From Alcaligenaceae bacterium (GTDB taxonomy: Bacteria; Pseudomonadota; Gammaproteobacteria; Burkholderiales; Burkholderiaceae_B), in assembly GCA_012511095.1 (NCBI GenBank), contig JAAZGT010000108.1:1-9300 (forward strand): DNA of 9,300 nt. The letters run 5' to 3'. Made by a program: the position numbers and the translations under genes. Below the pieces are notes generated by a model, which saw only the letters and a program-made list of their open reading frames with translations, ran no database searches and had not been told where the DNA came from. Shown here piece by piece: positions 6,038 to 9,300 of the stretch (the stretch's first letter is position 1; each line of letters begins with the position of its first letter).

Positions 6038-7435
6038 ATGCATATTCATATTCTAGGTATTTGTGGCACCTTTATGGGCGGATTAGCTCTTATTGCACGC
6101 GCCGCTGGTCATAAAGTAACGGGTTGTGATGTGGCGGTTTATCCACCAATGAGCACCCAATTAGAGGAACAAGGTATTGAGCTGATTGAGGGCTACGATG
6201 CCGAGCAGATCGAGCTTAAACCCGATCTATTTATTATTGGTAACGTGGTAACTCGCGGTAATCCTTTAATGGAGGAAATTTTAAATCGCGACCTACCATA
6301 CACCTCAGGCCCACAATGGTTGGGTGAGCAGGTGTTGCGCGGCCAACATGTGTTAGCCGTGGCCGGTACTCATGGTAAAACCACTACCTCTTCTATGTTG
6401 GCTTGGATCTTACAATTCGCTGGCTTAGAGCCTAACTTTTTAATTGGCGGCATTGCTGATAACTTTGGTATTTCAGCGCGTTTTGATAAAAACAAAAAGT
6501 ATTTCGTGATTGAAGCTGATGAATACGACACGGCATTTTTTGATAAGCGCTCAAAGTTCGTACATTACCGCCCGCGCACGGCCATTCTTAATAACTTAGA
6601 GTTTGATCATGCAGATATTTTTGATAATCTAGCGGATATTCAAAGACAATTTCACCATTTAGTGCGCATTGTTCCGCAAACTGGTCGTGTGATTTACCCT
6701 GCCGCCGAAAACGCATTACAAGAGGTGATCGAGCTGGGTTGTTGGACTGAGCAAACTCGATTAGGCAATGGTTCTACGACTGTATCAAAGGATAGCAGTT
6801 GGGATTACCGTCTTATTGAGGAGTCTGGTAGTCATTTTGCCGTTTCACTTCACGGTCAAGAGGTTGGTGAGGTGCAGTGGTCATTGATTGGCGTGCATAA
6901 CGTCGCTAATGCGCTGGCAGCTATTAGTGCAGCTGAACATATTGGTGTTAAGCCATCGGTGGCGTGTGAGGCTCTACAAAGCTTTGAGGGCATCAAACGC
7001 CGCATGGAATTACGTGACACCATAAATAACATCGCGGTCTACGATGACTTTGCACACCACCCAACAGCCATTAGCACCACCCTATCAGGTCTACGCAAAC
7101 AGGTGGGCGATGCGCGTATTGTGGCGATTTTAGAGCCACGCTCCAACACTATGAAATTAGGCACCATGTCAGCACGTCTACCCGAGTCTTTAAAATTAGC
7201 GGATGTGGTATTTTGTTATAACGAAACTCAAGGCAAACACAGTATTCAATGGGATGCTGAGGGTGTTTTTGCGGATATGCCACAGCCCACTCAAGTTCAC
7301 GATGACTTAGAGCAACTGTTACAAGCTGCAACCAAGGTAGCACAACCCGGTGATCATATTGTCATTATGAGCAATGGCGGTTTTGGTGGTTTCCACAATA
7401 AACTAATCTCAAACTTAAATAAAAAATACGCTTAA
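6038..7435 (+). CDS. mpl: UDP-N-acetylmuramate:tripeptide ligase Mpl (murein recycling)
   Basis: Mpl joins the recycled murein tripeptide L-Ala-gamma-D-Glu-meso-DAP to UDP-N-acetylmuramate using ATP, returning cell-wall peptide to synthesis in the cytoplasm. The 465 residues fit the family (about 450-460). The N-terminal Rossmann domain opens HILGICGTFMGGLA (4-17), where MurC paralogues have GxGGxGMS. The central ligase domain has the P-loop AGTHGKTTT (109-117), EADEYDTAFFDKRSKF (159-174) and NNLEFDHADIFD (185-196). HNVANALAA (287-295) and the C-terminal DDFAHHPTA (336-344) follow. EADEYDTAFFDKR and DDFAHHP point to Mpl rather than MurC, as does the location outside a cell-division cluster. 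A strong ribosome site precedes it. The next gene begins 4 bases after the stop, so the two are probably one operon. Confidence 0.95.
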   Translation: MHIHILGICGTFMGGLALIARAAGHKVTGCDVAVYPPMSTQLEEQGIELIEGYDAEQIELKPDLFIIGNVVTRGNPLMEEILNRDLPYTSGPQWLGEQVLRGQHVLAVAGTHGKTTTSSMLAWILQFAGLEPNFLIGGIADNFGISARFDKNKKYFVIEADEYDTAFFDKRSKFVHYRPRTAILNNLEFDHADIFDNLADIQRQFHHLVRIVPQTGRVIYPAAENALQEVIELGCWTEQTRLGNGSTTVSKDSSWDYRLIEESGSHFAVSLHGQEVGEVQWSLIGVHNVANALAAISAAEHIGVKPSVACEALQSFEGIKRRMELRDTINNIAVYDDFAHHPTAISTTLSGLRKQVGDARIVAILEPRSNTMKLGTMSARLPESLKLADVVFCYNETQGKHSIQWDAEGVFADMPQPTQVHDDLEQLLQAATKVAQPGDHIVIMSNGGFGGFHNKLISNLNKKYA

Positions 7436-7439
7436 GACG

Positions 7440-8012
7440 ATGATTTTATATTTACATGGATTTCGTTCCTCTCCACAATCGATGAAGGCACAGCTAATGG
7501 CACAAGCCATGGCTGAGCGTGGTTTAGCTGAGCGCTTTTTTATGCCACAGCTCCCCCCATCACCGGAGCAAGCGATTAAGGAATGCAATGAAATCATCGC
7601 CAAGCATCGCGACCTAAATCGACCATTAACCATTATTGGCTCATCTCTAGGCGGCTATTATGCGACTTACTTAGCGGAGCATCATGATTGCCGTGCCGTG
7701 GTTATTAATCCTGCGATTTATGCCACCCGCGACCTTTCGACTCAATTAGGTCATCTGACCTATTTTCATGACAATAGACCGTTTGAGTTTAAGCTATCTG
7801 ACCTTTATGAGTTACAAAAGCTATTTCAGCCTCATATCACGCCTGAGCGTTATTTTTTACTGGCGGGTGATAGGGATGAGGTGTTAGATTGGCAAGAAAT
7901 GACTAAGCGTTATGAAGGCGCTAAACAAGTAGTGGTACCAGGTATCGATCATAGTTTTAGCTGCTTTAGCGACTATATCGATGATATCTTGCGCTTTGCC
8001 GAAATGGCTTAA
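7440..8012 (+). CDS. YqiA/YcfP-family alpha/beta-hydrolase (esterase)
   Basis: This 190-residue protein matches the small YqiA-type esterase family in length (E. coli YqiA 193). It begins MILYLHGFRSSPQSMKA, with the HGF oxyanion-hole region near residues 6-8. The nucleophile elbow is GSSLGG (67-72) with Ser69. The acid is in AGDRDEVLD (142-150, Asp144 or Asp146), and the base is His171 in GIDHSF. The Ser-Asp-His triad is therefore complete and an active hydrolase is expected; no signal peptide is seen, so it should be cytoplasmic. E. coli YqiA is reported to act on short acyl esters, but the physiological substrate is unknown. It starts 4 bases after mpl with little Shine-Dalgarno signal, so its translation may depend on ribosomes finishing mpl. 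Confidence 0.9.
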   Translation: MILYLHGFRSSPQSMKAQLMAQAMAERGLAERFFMPQLPPSPEQAIKECNEIIAKHRDLNRPLTIIGSSLGGYYATYLAEHHDCRAVVINPAIYATRDLSTQLGHLTYFHDNRPFEFKLSDLYELQKLFQPHITPERYFLLAGDRDEVLDWQEMTKRYEGAKQVVVPGIDHSFSCFSDYIDDILRFAEMA

Positions 8013-8080
8013 GCCCTAGAGTAATATCTTATTTTTAATGAAGTTTAACGAGCTACAAAGTCCTACAGAGTTATAAAACA

Positions 8081-9300
8081 ATGAATGTTATTTTTGAAGA
8101 AGGTGGTCAATTTAGAGTTGCCCGCGTGTTATCAGAAACTGAAGCAAATTATCAGATCGAATTAAGCACCGGCAAACGCAGTAGAGTCAGACGCAATAAT
8201 GTCATTTTTGAATTTGACAAAGCGCCTTGCCCTTTGACCGAGCTTCTACCCACCGCAGAAAAGCAAGCCGAGGAAATAGACGCGAGCTTTTTATGGGAAT
8301 TTGCCCCCAAAGAGGACTTTAGAGCTGAAGAACTAGCGGCCGAATACTATGGCCACGAGCCAAATATCATCGAAAAGCTAGCCCTTTTGCTCCAACTGCA
8401 CGCTTCACCGGTGTACTTTCACCGCCGTGGTAAAGGTCAATACAGAGCGGCTCCTCCTGAGATTTTAGAAGCAGCTTTAGCAGCGATTGAGAAAAAGCGC
8501 CTACAAGAAGAGCAACAAGACAAGTGGGTTGAGTCCTTAGTTAATTTTGAAATTCCTGAGGAGATGCAGGCTGAAACCAAACGCTTTTTAACCGAGCCTA
8601 ATAAAAACACCATGCAGTGGAAGGCCTTTGAAAGCGCCCTTTCTCGCACCGGTATGAATATTAAGGAGATGCTCCTTAAGCTGGGTGTTTATAAAAATGA
8701 GCTAGATATTACGCTGGCTGGTTTTTTAGAAAAGCACTTCCCTAAGGGCTACGATACGCCCGAATTACCACTGCCTAAAATTCCTTCTTTGCCGTTAGCA
8801 GAGGTTGAGGCATACTCCATTGATAATGACGATACCACTGAAATTGATGATGCCTTTTCTGTTAAGCATTTAGAGGGCGACACCTATCAGTTTGGTGTGC
8901 ACATTGCCGCTCCTGCTCTTGTGGTTAGCAAGGGCTCTGAACTCGATTTAGCGGCCCGTAAACGCATGTCAACGATTTACTTACCTGGTAAAAAAATCAC
9001 CATGCAGGGACAAAACCTGATTGATGCTTTTTCCCTCAATGCAGGTGAAACTAAGCCATGTGTCTCTTTATACATTGTGGCCAATCTCGCAACGGGTGAG
9101 ATCATCCATACTGAGAGCAAAACAGAGTCTATTCAGGTTAAAGAGAATCTCCGACTCTCTATGTTTGATGATGAATTAGTGACTGCTGAAAATCTCGCCG
9201 ATGAGTCAGTCGAGATCCCATATGACTTTTTAATTCGTCCATTGTGGCGTCTAACTCAACACCTCAGTGCGAAACGCGATGAGGTGCGTGGTTATCCTGA
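8081..9300 (+). CDS. RNB-domain (RNase II family) exoribonuclease, C-terminus outside window
   Basis: An open frame from the ATG at 8081 runs without a stop to the window edge (406 residues seen; related proteins are about 650-700). Residues 1-46 (MNVIFEEGGQFRVARV...) look like a small beta-barrel RNA-binding or KOW-like domain, as in the betaproteobacterial RNB proteins I recall. Residues about 60-230 are a helical region rich in charged residues. The RNB catalytic domain begins near 240 with YSIDNDDTTEIDDAF (246-260): Asp248, Asp256 and Asp257 match RNase II metal ligands D201, D209 and D210, and Glu254 takes the place of D207. GVHIAAPA and the YLPGK segment follow in the expected order. 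Such enzymes degrade RNA 3' to 5' in the cytoplasm. It differs from typical RNase R in its N-terminus, so I give no symbol. The ribosome site is weak (CAGAG, about 10 bases before the ATG). Confidence 0.9.
   Translation, partial: MNVIFEEGGQFRVARVLSETEANYQIELSTGKRSRVRRNNVIFEFDKAPCPLTELLPTAEKQAEEIDASFLWEFAPKEDFRAEELAAEYYGHEPNIIEKLALLLQLHASPVYFHRRGKGQYRAAPPEILEAALAAIEKKRLQEEQQDKWVESLVNFEIPEEMQAETKRFLTEPNKNTMQWKAFESALSRTGMNIKEMLLKLGVYKNELDITLAGFLEKHFPKGYDTPELPLPKIPSLPLAEVEAYSIDNDDTTEIDDAFSVKHLEGDTYQFGVHIAAPALVVSKGSELDLAARKRMSTIYLPGKKITMQGQNLIDAFSLNAGETKPCVSLYIVANLATGEIIHTESKTESIQVKENLRLSMFDDELVTAENLADESVEIPYDFLIRPLWRLTQHLSAKRDEVRGYP

Noticed and set aside
7149..7633. Minus-strand frames opposite the mpl end and yqiA start
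   Set aside because: Both overlap well-supported plus-strand genes and lack domains or ribosome sites.
8437..8649. 70-codon minus-strand frame opposite the RNB ribonuclease
   Set aside because: The plus-strand RNB frame is continuous here and explains the sequence.

Overview
This window is an ordinary chromosomal housekeeping region with nine protein genes, two of them cut by the window edges. Gene order (PfkB kinase, zinc-ribbon/DUF3426 protein, prmA, accC, accB, aroQ, tlpA, mpl, yqiA-type esterase, RNB ribonuclease) matches the arrangement I recall from Bordetella and other Alcaligenaceae/Burkholderiales. The base composition is clearly more AT-rich than Bordetella by eye, which suggests an AT-richer lineage of that family. 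That placement is inference from gene order and protein style, not a database result. I see no rRNA, tRNA, mobile element, CRISPR array or phage gene, and no gene-free stretch longer than about 110 bases.

Layout. The left two thirds (1-5971) is read on the minus strand and seems to hold three transcription units. Reading in the direction of transcription, tlpA comes first and ends in an AT-rich hairpin with a U-rich tail that overlaps its stop codon. Next is aroQ-accB-accC, with a candidate promoter in the 106-base gap before aroQ and a good intrinsic terminator after accC. Last is prmA, then the DUF3426 protein, then the PfkB kinase; the last two are only 5 bases apart. The right third is read on the plus strand: mpl starts 66 bases from tlpA in divergent orientation, yqiA follows 4 bases after mpl, and an RNB-family ribonuclease starts 68 bases later and runs out of the window.

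Functions. AccB and AccC are two parts of acetyl-CoA carboxylase (first step of fatty acid synthesis), AroQ is a shikimate-pathway dehydratase, and PrmA methylates ribosomal protein L11. TlpA is an exported thiol-disulfide oxidoreductase. Mpl recycles cell-wall peptide, and the RNB protein is a 3'-5' exoribonuclease. The PfkB kinase, the DUF3426 protein and the YqiA-like hydrolase have recognisable folds but unknown substrates.

I did not find an undescribed system. The points worth a second look are small: an Asp/Tyr-rich segment in the DUF3426 protein, a hairpin in front of that gene, a 12-base palindrome over a candidate aroQ promoter, a T6A7 slippery tract in the tlpA signal region, a terminator that may share bases with a promoter ahead of prmA, and a Glu at a normally Asp metal-ligand position in the ribonuclease.
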